Positions 14,834 to 21,770 of a DNA stretch of 24,219 bases are shown here, piece after piece. The notes under the pieces are model-generated. The model worked only from the letters and a program-made list of their open reading frames with translations. It was not told the DNA's origin and ran no database searches. The stretch comes from Candidatus Aminicenantes bacterium UBA1061. GTDB taxonomy: Bacteria > Acidobacteriota > Aminicenantia > Aminicenantales > Saccharicenantaceae. The position numbers and the translations under genes are program-made. The stretch is from assembly GCA_002316315.1 (NCBI GenBank), contig DCDG01000008.1, forward strand, positions 1-24,219, given 5' to 3'. How positions within the stretch are numbered: position 1 is the first letter of the stretch; every line of letters starts with the position of its first letter.

Positions 14834-15742
14834 ATGGAACAAGATCAACTGAGAAAAGAAATTGGTCGCCTCAAGCAAGAAAAGGGGGCGGTTATTTTTG
14901 CCCATAATTATCAGCCAGCAGAGGTTCAGGATATAGCTGATGTGGTTGGTGATTCCTTAGAGTTAAGCCGCCTGGCGGCTGAAGCAGAAGCCAGGATCAT
15001 TGTTTTGGCTGGTGTTTATTTCATGGCAGAAACGGCTAAGATTCTGGCGCCAGATAAAAAGGTCATAATACCAGACCCGCAGGCTGGCTGCCCACTGGCG
15101 GACATGGCCAGCCGAGCCGATCTCATTGAGATGAAGAACAAATTTCCCGGGAGAAAAGTTGTTTCTTATGTCAATACGACGGCTGGAGTTAAGGCTGAAA
15201 CAGATATCTGCTGCACCTCAGCCAACGCTGTGAAGCTGGTCAACAGCCTGCCTGATGAAGAAATAATCTTTGTGCCAGACCGCAACCTGGCCAGCTATGT
15301 CAGGTTAAAGACCGGCAAGCGAATTATTGCCTGGAACGGCTATTGTCCAATTCATGAAGAGATTAGACTTGAACATCTGCTGACAGCCAGAGCGTCTCAT
15401 CCGGAAGCGCCAATCTGGGCTCATCCTGAGTGCCGGCCTGAGGTTCTGGAAAGTGCCGACCGTGTTCTATCCACCGGTCAGATGATGAAAGAAGCCAGGA
15501 CGACGAGTGTTCGAGAAGTTATTGTGGCTACGGAGACCGGCCTTCTTCATCGTTTGAGCCGGGAGAATCCTGATAAAAAATTTTATCCAGCCAGGGCTGA
15601 GGCTATCTGCCAGGAGATGAAAAAGAATAGTGTGGAAAAAGTCTATCTATCTTTGCTGGAGGAGAAGCCGGAGATTGAAGTTGACGAAGAGACGGCAGCC
15701 AGAGCCCGGGCGGCCATTAATCGGATGATCCAGTTTGTCTGA
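14834..15742 (+). CDS. nadA: Quinolinate synthase
   Basis: 302 residues, the short form of the family. It condenses iminoaspartate with dihydroxyacetone phosphate to quinolinate in NAD synthesis, using an oxygen-sensitive [4Fe-4S] cluster. The AHNYQPAEVQDIADVVGDS opening is characteristic. The three cluster cysteines fit Cys86 (AGCPLADM), Cys171 (GYCPIHEE) and Cys259 (AICQEM), spaced as in the Thermotoga enzyme. Other family motifs are VYFMAETAKIL, SYVNTTAGVKAETDICCTSANA, WAHPECRPEV and TETGLLHRL. ATG 14834 has no clear ribosome-binding site but is the natural start, as the fold begins soon after. No nadB or nadC is in the window. Confidence 0.97.
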   Translation: MEQDQLRKEIGRLKQEKGAVIFAHNYQPAEVQDIADVVGDSLELSRLAAEAEARIIVLAGVYFMAETAKILAPDKKVIIPDPQAGCPLADMASRADLIEMKNKFPGRKVVSYVNTTAGVKAETDICCTSANAVKLVNSLPDEEIIFVPDRNLASYVRLKTGKRIIAWNGYCPIHEEIRLEHLLTARASHPEAPIWAHPECRPEVLESADRVLSTGQMMKEARTTSVREVIVATETGLLHRLSRENPDKKFYPARAEAICQEMKKNSVEKVYLSLLEEKPEIEVDEETAARARAAINRMIQFV

Positions 15743-15752
15743 AGAAACAGGG

Positions 15753-15764
15753 GCGGGGCCCCGC
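15753..15764 (+). repeat. GC-rich 12-bp palindrome after nadA
   Basis: GCGGGGCCCCGC, eleven bases after the nadA stop and 61 before the rubrerythrin remnant. It is a perfect palindrome and unusually GC-rich for this sequence, but no T run follows, so it is not a standard terminator. Confidence 0.35.
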
Positions 15765-15825
15765 TATCTGAATAAGCTCATCAAAACTAACCAAATATAA
15801 AGCTCAAGGAAGATGAGGAGAAACA

Positions 15826-16065
15826 ATGAAAAACATTACCGAAAACACAGTAAAAGAAGCATTATCCGGCGAAAGCGAGGCTCATCTTAAGTATATGATT
15901 TATGCTGAGCAGGCCAGAAAGGAAAACCTGGACAATATCGCCAGGCTATTTGAAGCTGCTTCTCTTTCCGAACTGGTTCATGCCGGGAACTATTTGAAAG
16001 TCCTCGGGCTGCGGGGCTCCAAAAGATCGCTTTGCCCAATTTTGAAGTCTTGGGATTTGCTATAG
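15826..16065 (+). pseudogene. Truncated rubrerythrin (first half of the diiron domain only)
   Basis: 79 residues, starting after a good GAGGAG (15814-15819). Residues 1-61 are clear rubrerythrin: SGESEAHLKYMIYAEQARKE, then LFEAASLSELVHAGNYLKVLG. Three ligands of the diiron site are present, Glu16 and the pair Glu49-x2-His52. After residue 61 the sequence turns into LRGSKRSLCPILKSWDLL, which is not rubrerythrin, and stops. The second helix pair with its ExxE and ExxH ligands and the rubredoxin end are missing, and I could not find the rest in the other two frames downstream. The most likely reading is a deletion remnant of an oxidative-stress peroxidase. It could still be expressed and pair as a half-fold dimer, but the scrambled tail argues against that. 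Confidence 0.75.
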
Positions 16066-16177
16066 ATAGGGCTGATTAAATCTCCTTTTTTAAATTTAGA
16101 CAGTAAGTATAATTTTACCTCTTGTTCAACATAGAAAAAGATATTGGAGTCTCTGCTTTGCTATTCAGGCCTGGAAA

Positions 16178-16348
16178 CTAGAGACCTTTCACAACTGAGG
16201 CCACAGCCAGGATTATGAAGGCGACCAGCACCAGCCACCAGGAACAAGTTGTGAGAACAGGAATGAAAAAGATTTTCCCCAGAACCCCCAGAAGACCAAT
16301 GATAATGGAGACCCACCACGTACAAGATTTTGGAGCGTTTGTTTTCAC
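16178..16348 (-). CDS. Small two-helix membrane protein with repeated C-x-W-W motif, 56 residues
   Basis: Found by reading the minus strand. GTG at 16348 is preceded, after eight bases, by the strong ribosome-binding site AAAGGAGG (16357-16364), and farther up by a good promoter at 16405-16433. The protein has a short basic, polar N-terminus and two hydrophobic helices, about residues 11-32 and 37-53, joined by a Thr-Thr turn. Each helix is opened by the same pattern: SCTWWV at 8-13 and TCSWWL at 34-39, which points to an internal duplication and puts Cys9 and Cys35 in matching places. No known family was recognised. The hairpin topology means both ends lie on the same side of the membrane, and the C-terminal VKGL favours the cytosol. 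It stands alone, between the rubrerythrin remnant and the protease operon. Coding status is well supported by signals. Confidence 0.72.
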   Translation of the reverse strand: MKTNAPKSCTWWVSIIIGLLGVLGKIFFIPVLTTCSWWLVLVAFIILAVASVVKGL

Positions 16349-16404
16349 TGTTAAACCTCCTTTAACTTTTTTATAATTAATAAATTAGGCCCTTCTTCGT
16401 TAGA

Positions 16405-16433
16405 ATTCTATCCGCTGACCGTTAATCAGTCAA
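16405..16433 (-). promoter_or_regulatory. Promoter of the 56-residue membrane protein gene
   Basis: Read on the minus strand: TTGACT, 17 bases, TAGAAT, each one base off consensus. TAGAATTCTA at the -10 (16401-16410) is a 10-base palindrome. The start of transcription would be near 16398, giving a leader of about 50 bases before GTG 16348. Confidence 0.65.
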
Positions 16434-16644
16434 GTGTTTTTTTCTTCAGGATTGCTTAGGGACTGTCAGATCAATAAAGAGGCATAATGCTTATACCTGT
16501 CAGAGAATTATCTTCTGTTTCGCTCACCATCCTGCTGATATTGCTGCTCTTAGGGTCTGAAACCGATGAGTGGAAAATAGCGGATGTTATATTTCTTCCG
16601 GAAGCAATGTGACCCTGACCTGAAGGAATGGCCAGGTTGCTTTT

Positions 16645-16665
16645 GCCTGTTATCAGGCTTTTTTT
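16645..16665 (+). terminator. Intrinsic terminator upstream of the protease operon
   Basis: GCCTG and CAGGC pair around TTAT, followed directly by seven T residues. The stem is only five pairs but GC-rich. No annotated + gene lies nearer than nadA and the rubrerythrin remnant, so it may end readthrough from those, or end a short transcript from 16440-16640. Confidence 0.55.
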
Positions 16666-16702
16666 AGGTGAGGAAAGCTGATAGAATAAACAAGGAGCTA
16701 AG

Positions 16703-17818
16703 ATGAAAAACGCCTGGAGGGTTGGCCGGATAGCCGGCATCGAAATTAAAATTGATTCGAGCTGGCTGGTTATCTTTCTGCTCTTTACTTTTTCACTGGC
16801 TGCTTTCTATTTTCCCCATGCTTTTCCAGTGTCCAACCATAGCTATTATTGGCTGCTTGGGCTCGTTACCAGCTTGCTGGTTTTTGCCTCGGTCTTATTT
16901 CATGAGCTGGCTCATTCCGTGGTGGCCCAAAGGCAGGGGGAAAAAGTTGAGGACATCACGCTTTTTATTCTTGGCGGTGTAGCCCGGATTAGCGAGGAAC
17001 TTAAAGAACCAAAAAAGGAATTTTATTTAGCTCTGGCCGGTCCGGCTTCCAGCTTTGTTCTTGGTGGTCTTTTTCTGCTGTTATCATTTGGCTTAAGAAA
17101 TGTTTCTCACCCGCTCCAGGTTGCCTCGGCTTATCTGGCCTATATTAACTTAGTGCTGGGTGCCTTTAATCTTCTTCCAGGTTTTCCGATGGATGGCGGA
17201 CGGGTCTTGCGGGCTATTCTCTGGCGCACAACTGGCGACCTGAAGAAAGCCACCAGAATAGCCTCCGGCGTCGGCCAGGGAATTGCCTTTTTTCTGATTT
17301 TCGTGGGCCTCATTCAGTTTTTTCGGGGAAATCTCGGTGGGTTATGGATGGTACTGATTGGCTGGTTCCTCCACTCGGCCTCAGTCCAGGGTTATTCCCA
17401 GGTCCTTTTGAAATCCGCTCTGCAGGACTTTAAAGCCGCTGATTTAATGGACAGAAACTTTATTTCGGTCAGTCCAGAGCTTCCGGTTGAAAGGCTGGTT
17501 CACGATTACATCCTGAAGCAGAGAGAAAGAGTATTTCTGGTCACAGATCAAGATGCTTTTCTGGGGCTGGTCTGTCTGGAAGATGTAAAAAAATTTCCAC
17601 GGGCACGTTGGCCGGAACTCAGAGTCAGCGATATTATGACACCGGTGGAAAAGATTATCTCTATCAGGCCAGAAGCTACCGGAGAGGAGGTTTTAAACAG
17701 TCTGGTTAATAATGAGGTCAATCAGCTGCCAGTGCTGGAAAACGGCCGGGTGATCGGAATTATTACCAGAACTGATTTGCTGCGTATTCTGCAGCTCCGA
17801 ACTGATCTTGGCCTCTGA
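16703..17818 (+). CDS. Site-2-protease-like M50 zinc metalloprotease with two CBS domains
   Basis: 371 residues, started by AAGGAG seven bases before the ATG. The N-terminal two-thirds form the membrane protease: six or so helices, with zinc ligands in HELAH (His67, Glu68, His71) and the third in GFPMDGG (Asp164). The latter lies in NLLPGFPMDGGRVLRA, the family's NxxPxxPxDGG motif. Residues about 247-371 are two CBS repeats facing the cytosol; the second contains the DIMTP motif, and adenine nucleotides are bound by CBS pairs in general. Such proteases cut transmembrane regulators inside the membrane, and the CBS part likely gates activity with energy state. Its target cannot be read. It opens a five-gene operon; nth starts 22 bases after its stop. 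Confidence 0.95.
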   Translation: MKNAWRVGRIAGIEIKIDSSWLVIFLLFTFSLAAFYFPHAFPVSNHSYYWLLGLVTSLLVFASVLFHELAHSVVAQRQGEKVEDITLFILGGVARISEELKEPKKEFYLALAGPASSFVLGGLFLLLSFGLRNVSHPLQVASAYLAYINLVLGAFNLLPGFPMDGGRVLRAILWRTTGDLKKATRIASGVGQGIAFFLIFVGLIQFFRGNLGGLWMVLIGWFLHSASVQGYSQVLLKSALQDFKAADLMDRNFISVSPELPVERLVHDYILKQRERVFLVTDQDAFLGLVCLEDVKKFPRARWPELRVSDIMTPVEKIISIRPEATGEEVLNSLVNNEVNQLPVLENGRVIGIITRTDLLRILQLRTDLGL

Positions 17819-17840
17819 TTATAAATTGGGGATAACGCTT

Positions 17841-18596
17841 ATGGATGAGACAGGAAAAAACCAAAAAAGTGAGCCAAAAGGTGGTGCTTCGGAAAAATTG
17901 ACAAAAGTCAAAGACAGTGAGTTGACCCGGGCAGAAAAGGAAGCCAGAGTAAAAAAAATCATAAAAATCCTTAGATGGCAGTATCCATCTCCACAGACGG
18001 CTCTTCGTTACCGGACGCCATTGGAGTTATTAATTGCCACCATTCTGGCTGCCCAGTGTACTGATGAAAGAGTCAATAAGGTCACGCCTGACCTTTTCCA
18101 GAAATATCCGACAGTTGAAGCTTTCGCCCGAGCCAAACAGGAGGAACTGGAAAAGGATATCCGCTCGACCGGCTTTTTCCGCAACAAAGCCAGAAATATA
18201 ATTTCTCTGTCTAAAAAGCTTGTTGAGGAATATGATGGTCAAGTTCCTGATTCGATGGAAGAGCTCGTCAAATTGCCGGGTGTAGCCCGAAAGACAGCCA
18301 ATATCGTGCTGGCCTCAGCTTTTAAGAAAGCCGAAGGCATTGCTGTGGATACTCATGTCCGGCGACTGGCCGGAAGACTTGGGCTCAGTCAGGAGACGCA
18401 GCCCGAGAAAATAGAAAAAGATCTGATGACGATAGTGCCAAGGGCTGACTGGCTTGATTTTAATTTTCTTCTGGTTGAGCACGGACGAAAATTCTGCCAG
18501 GCAAAAAAGCCACGCTGTGAAGAGTGCGTTTTAAGGGAACTCTGTCCTTCAGCTCAGAAGGTGTCTGCAGCTCGATTAGCAGGGAGGAAGAAATAA
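17841..18596 (+). CDS. nth: Endonuclease III (DNA glycosylase/AP lyase)
   Basis: 251 residues. A TTG at 17808 would overlap the protease gene; ATG 17841 has GGGGA eight bases before it and is preferred. The protein repairs oxidised pyrimidines. The helix-hairpin-helix LPGVARKTANIVLASAF carries the catalytic lysine (Lys151), and AVDTHVRRL the catalytic aspartate (Asp170). A [4Fe-4S] cluster loop closes the protein with spacing C-x6-C-x2-C-x5-C. About 40 lysine- and glutamate-rich residues precede the usual start of the fold, a basic extension of unknown use. The stop codon directly abuts the next ATG, so translation is probably coupled. Confidence 0.96.
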   Translation: MDETGKNQKSEPKGGASEKLTKVKDSELTRAEKEARVKKIIKILRWQYPSPQTALRYRTPLELLIATILAAQCTDERVNKVTPDLFQKYPTVEAFARAKQEELEKDIRSTGFFRNKARNIISLSKKLVEEYDGQVPDSMEELVKLPGVARKTANIVLASAFKKAEGIAVDTHVRRLAGRLGLSQETQPEKIEKDLMTIVPRADWLDFNFLLVEHGRKFCQAKKPRCEECVLRELCPSAQKVSAARLAGRKK

Positions 18597-19616
18597 ATGC
18601 CGCAGCGTGAAGCCATGCTTTATGACCGGCTCGACCGCCAGCGGGTCGAGTGCCGGCTGTGTGCCCATCGTTGTATGCTTAATGCCGGACAGTTCGGTAT
18701 CTGTGGAGTCAGGCAGAATTTAGATGGCGCTCTTTATACCTATGTTTATGAAGAGGTTATTGCTGCTCATGTTGATCCGATTGAAAAAAAGCCCTTTTTC
18801 CATTTTTTGCCGGGAAGCGAAGCCTTATCCGTAGCGACTATCGGCTGCAATTTTCAGTGCCCCTTCTGCCAGAACTGGCAAATTTCTCAGACGAGAATTT
18901 CATCAGGGGCAGAGAGCCTGAGGAGCAGCTATTTGCCGGTGCAGGAAGTGGTCAGACAGGCCAAACTTAATCACTGCTCAAGCATTTCTTATACCTATAC
19001 TGAGCCAACCATTTTTTTTGAGTACGCTTATGACACGGCCAGATTGGCTAAGGACGCCGGCATTAGAAATAATTTTGTGACCAATGGTTTTATGACGCCA
19101 GAGGCCCTGGAAGCCATCAAGCCTTATCTTGATGCAGCCAATGTTGATTTGAAATTCTTCCGTGAAGAAAAATATAAGAAAATATGCAAGGCCAGGCTAC
19201 AACCTGTGCTCGACTCAATAAAGAAGATGAAGGAATTAAATATCTGGGTGGAAGTTACCACCCTGATTATTCCTGGAGAAAATGATTCGCGGGAAGAACT
19301 TCAGGATATGGCCCGATTCCTGGCCAGTATCGATCTGGATATCCCCTGGCATCTGAGCCGCTTTCACCCTGATTATAAATACTCTGGCAGTCAGGCCACG
19401 CCCGTTTCAACGTTGCGGCTGGCCCGGGATATTGGTCGGGAGGCCGGGCTCAATTATATTTATATGGGCAATATCTGGGGCGAGGGTGAGGATACAGTTT
19501 GCCCTGGATGTGGAGCCCTGCTCATTAAGCGGGAAGGTTTTACCGTCAGGCAGAACAGGATTAAGGCTGGTTGCTGCCCCGACTGCGGGCGCCCCATAGC
19601 CGGTGTTTTTGAATGA
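18597..19616 (+). CDS. amrS: AmmeMemoRadiSam-system radical SAM enzyme (AmrS)
   Basis: 339 residues, with GGAGG nine bases before the ATG, inside the end of nth. The first module has Cys19, Cys22, Cys26 and Cys36, as usual for this family. The radical SAM cluster motif is CNFQCPFC (Cys84, Cys88, Cys91), followed by YTYTEPTIFFEY and NFVTNGFMTPEAL. The C-terminus has two CxxC pairs (CPGCG and CPDCG), a small zinc ribbon. It cleaves S-adenosylmethionine to start radical chemistry; the substrate is not settled. The system is named after AMMECR1- and Memo-like partners, often encoded together or fused. Neither partner is in this window, although they may lie elsewhere in the genome. Archease and RtcB follow instead. 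Confidence 0.93.
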   Translation: MPQREAMLYDRLDRQRVECRLCAHRCMLNAGQFGICGVRQNLDGALYTYVYEEVIAAHVDPIEKKPFFHFLPGSEALSVATIGCNFQCPFCQNWQISQTRISSGAESLRSSYLPVQEVVRQAKLNHCSSISYTYTEPTIFFEYAYDTARLAKDAGIRNNFVTNGFMTPEALEAIKPYLDAANVDLKFFREEKYKKICKARLQPVLDSIKKMKELNIWVEVTTLIIPGENDSREELQDMARFLASIDLDIPWHLSRFHPDYKYSGSQATPVSTLRLARDIGREAGLNYIYMGNIWGEGEDTVCPGCGALLIKREGFTVRQNRIKAGCCPDCGRPIAGVFE

Positions 19617-19628
19617 AAACAAGGCATA

Positions 19629-20090
19629 ATGATGAATGAAGCTTTAAAAGTAGAAAAAAAGTATGAGTATCTGCCTCATATGGCTGATGCTAAATTCCGG
19701 GCTTACGGGCATTCTCTGGAGGAGCTACTGGCCAATGCCGCCTCAGCCCTGGCTTCTTTAATGTGGGATATGGAAAAAGTTAAGCCGGTCAGGCGAGAAT
19801 CAATAAGAGCTGAAGCCTCAAGCCTGGAGCAGCTAACCGTCAAGTTCTTGACCGAATTTATCTATCTTATGGAAGTTAAATCATTTCTCTTAGGAAAGGT
19901 TGAGTCTATAAAAATTGAGGAGGTTCAAAAAGATGGTGGAAAAATTTACCGCCTCGAGGCTGAGGCAGTGGGAGATGATATTTCTCCTCAATATGAGATT
20001 TATGGCCAGGTTAAAGCCATAACTTATAATGAGATAAAAATAGAAAAAATTAACGGCGATTGGGTGCTTGAGATCGTCGTTGATATGTGA
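19629..20090 (+). CDS. Archease, activator of RtcB ligation
   Basis: 153 residues, with ATG at 19629 or 19632 and a weak AAGG at 19621-19624. It matches archease by EYLPHMADAKFRAYGHSLEELLANAASAL at the start, including the conserved metal-binding aspartate of the HTADIG-like turn, here HMADAK. YGQVKAITYNEIKI, close to the family's VKAVTYHxxxI, is near the end. Archease speeds guanylation of RtcB and widens its NTP use. It is followed seven bases later by rtcB, which is exactly this partnership. Normal length. Confidence 0.92.
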   Translation: MMNEALKVEKKYEYLPHMADAKFRAYGHSLEELLANAASALASLMWDMEKVKPVRRESIRAEASSLEQLTVKFLTEFIYLMEVKSFLLGKVESIKIEEVQKDGGKIYRLEAEAVGDDISPQYEIYGQVKAITYNEIKIEKINGDWVLEIVVDM

Positions 20091-20097
20091 GGGAAAA

Positions 20098-21519
20098 ATG
20101 GATTTAGTCAGGTTAAGCGAATATATCTGGGAGATGCCAAAATCAGGCCAGATGAGGGTACCGGCTAGAATTTATGCTTCCAGCCGGTTGATAGAAATGG
20201 CCGGGCGAGACCAGACCTTGCAGCAGGCAAAAAATGTGGCCTGTCTCCCGGGAATTCAGAAAATGTCTTATGTCATGCCAGATGCTCACCAGGGTTATGG
20301 TTTTCCAATCGGTGGGGTGGCCGCCTTTGACCTCGATGAAGGAATTATTTCTCCAGGCGGCGTCGGCTATGACATAAATTGCGGGGTCAGACTCCTGCGA
20401 ACAGATTTTAAGGAAAGCGAGATTGCTACCAGGAAAAAGGAATTGTTATCCGAAATCTTTAAAGAGGTTCCGGCCGGGGTAGGGAAGGGAGGAGTCACCA
20501 AACTCAGCAGCCATGTCCTTAAAGAAGTACTCATCAAGGGTGCCAGGTGGGCGGTAGACCAGGGTTATGGCTCGGCTGAAGACCTCGATCGGACAGAAGA
20601 AGGCGGTCAGATGAAAGAAGCCTCCTTTGAGTTCATTTCTGAACGGGCCCTGGAGAGAGGCGTCCCGCAACTCGGGACGCTCGGAGCGGGTAATCATTTC
20701 CTGGAAATTCAGAAAGTTGACGAGATTTATGATGAAAAAGTCGCCAGGGTATTTGGCATCGAAGACAAGGATCAGATTCTGGTCATGATTCACTGTGGCA
20801 GCCGCGGGCTCGGGCATCAAATTGCCACCGACTACATTGAGCTCATGGAAAATGAGTTTGGTTTCAAAGACTTGCCTGATCGCGAGCTGATCAATGCGCC
20901 GTTTAAGTCGAAACTCGGCCAGCAGTATTATCGGTCAATGTGTGCGGCGGTCAACTATGCTTTTGCTAACCGGCAGATGATTGCTCACTGGGTAAGAAGT
21001 GTTTTTGAGAAAATAATGGGGGAAGCCAGGGGGATGCGGCAGATTTATGATGTTTGCCACAATGTGGCTAAAGTTGAAAAACATACAGTGAACGGAAAGG
21101 AAAAGTTGCTTTGTGTTCACCGCAAAGGTGCCACCAGGAGTTTTGGGCCGGGCCGGCCTGAGATTCCGGCGGTCTATCGCTACGTTGGACAGCCAGTTTT
21201 GATTCCTGGTAGTATGGGTACCGCCTCCTATGTTCTGGTTGGGACAGAGGAAGCCGAGGAGCTGAGCTTTAGCTCGACAGCACATGGGGCTGGCCGGGTG
21301 ATGAGTCGCAATGAAGCTTTACGCCGTTTCCGGGGAGAGCAGATAAGAGATGAACTGGCGAAAAAAGGCATCGAGCTAAAAGCTGCCAGCTGGAAGGGTG
21401 TGGCTGAGGAAGCTGCGGCAGCTTACAAGGATGTGGACGAAGTGGTCAAAGTCTCGCATGAGACTGGCCTGGGGAAATTAGTCGCGCGTCTCGTCCCGGT
21501 CGGCGTGATGAAGGGCTGA
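20098..21519 (+). CDS. rtcB: RNA-splicing ligase RtcB
   Basis: 473 residues. The frame extends upstream to 20068, but ATG 20098 is preceded by GAGGG (20088-20092) and sits seven bases after the archease stop. It joins RNA 2',3'-cyclic phosphate or 3'-phosphate ends to 5'-hydroxyl ends through GTP and Mn2+. Metal ligands are visible in VGYDINCG (Asp92, Cys95), GAGNHF and IHCGSRG. The guanylated histidine is His396 in AHGAGR. Length and motifs fit the archaeal-type enzyme that works with archease. In tRNA or rRNA repair it reseals broken RNA; no partner toxin gene is nearby. A 23-base element shared with 22794-22816 begins within its last codons (21512). Confidence 0.97.
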   Translation: MDLVRLSEYIWEMPKSGQMRVPARIYASSRLIEMAGRDQTLQQAKNVACLPGIQKMSYVMPDAHQGYGFPIGGVAAFDLDEGIISPGGVGYDINCGVRLLRTDFKESEIATRKKELLSEIFKEVPAGVGKGGVTKLSSHVLKEVLIKGARWAVDQGYGSAEDLDRTEEGGQMKEASFEFISERALERGVPQLGTLGAGNHFLEIQKVDEIYDEKVARVFGIEDKDQILVMIHCGSRGLGHQIATDYIELMENEFGFKDLPDRELINAPFKSKLGQQYYRSMCAAVNYAFANRQMIAHWVRSVFEKIMGEARGMRQIYDVCHNVAKVEKHTVNGKEKLLCVHRKGATRSFGPGRPEIPAVYRYVGQPVLIPGSMGTASYVLVGTEEAEELSFSSTAHGAGRVMSRNEALRRFRGEQIRDELAKKGIELKAASWKGVAEEAAAAYKDVDEVVKVSHETGLGKLVARLVPVGVMKG

Positions 21520-21561
21520 AAACAGGGAAAGTAAGAAAGAGGGGACATAATCTATAATTCG
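21512..21561 (+). repeat. Short dispersed repeat, copy 1 (after rtcB)
   Basis: Bases 21512-21534 match 22794-22816 at 21 of 23 positions in the same orientation. Then comes GAAAGAGGGGACA, absent from copy 2, followed by TAATCTATAATTCG, which resembles TAATCTAAATTTTC at 22814-22827. The copies flank the 336-residue secreted-protein gene. The GGGGACATAAT core is reminiscent of elements near REP-associated transposases, which is a memory-based suggestion only. Confidence 0.5.
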
Positions 21562-21703
21562 TATTTTTTCACCAAAAGTGAGGACACAAAGCTTTATCGC
21601 TTTAACATGAAAAGAAATTCATCTACTCAACATAGCCTTGATCCCTAAGAGTAAACAACTAGAAAAACAGAAATATAGATTGGGCCCCATTTTACAGCCG
21701 TTA

Positions 21704-21731
21704 TTGACGGCAGTTACTCTCTTCGTTTAAT
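21704..21731 (+). promoter_or_regulatory. Promoter of the secreted-protein gene
   Basis: TTGACG and TTTAAT, 16 bases apart, each differ from consensus at one position. A five-base dyad, GCCGT and ACGGC (21697-21711), covers the -35 box. The transcript would start about 32 bases before ATG 21771. Confidence 0.5.
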
Positions 21732-21770
21732 ATTTCTATGGCAACATAAATCAAAGGGGGAGCATTAAAA

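Larger units (their letters stand above)
16349..16702. other. 354-base intergenic region with divergent signals and a possible mini-gene
   Basis: It holds the promoter of the small membrane protein (minus, 16405-16433) and an intrinsic terminator on + (16645-16665). Between them, 16487-16612 on + encodes a possible 41-residue peptide with a hydrophobic run (LTILLILLLL) and AAAGAGG four bases upstream. The spacing is short and I give it about one in five odds of being real. A minus-strand frame over 16471-16740 runs into the protease gene and has no supporting signal. TAGAAT at 16682-16687 is too close to the protease ribosome-binding site to be its -10 box. Confidence 0.6.

Noticed and set aside
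16679..16687. CTGATAGAAT shared with the purA upstream region (2042-2051), as a repeated -10 motif
   Set aside because: Ten bases are too few to call a shared element, there is no good -35, and at 16682 the start of transcription would fall on the ribosome-binding site.
16471..16740. 89-residue minus-strand frame upstream of the protease
   Set aside because: It overlaps the start of the protease gene on the other strand, has no ribosome-binding site and shows no recognisable composition or motif.
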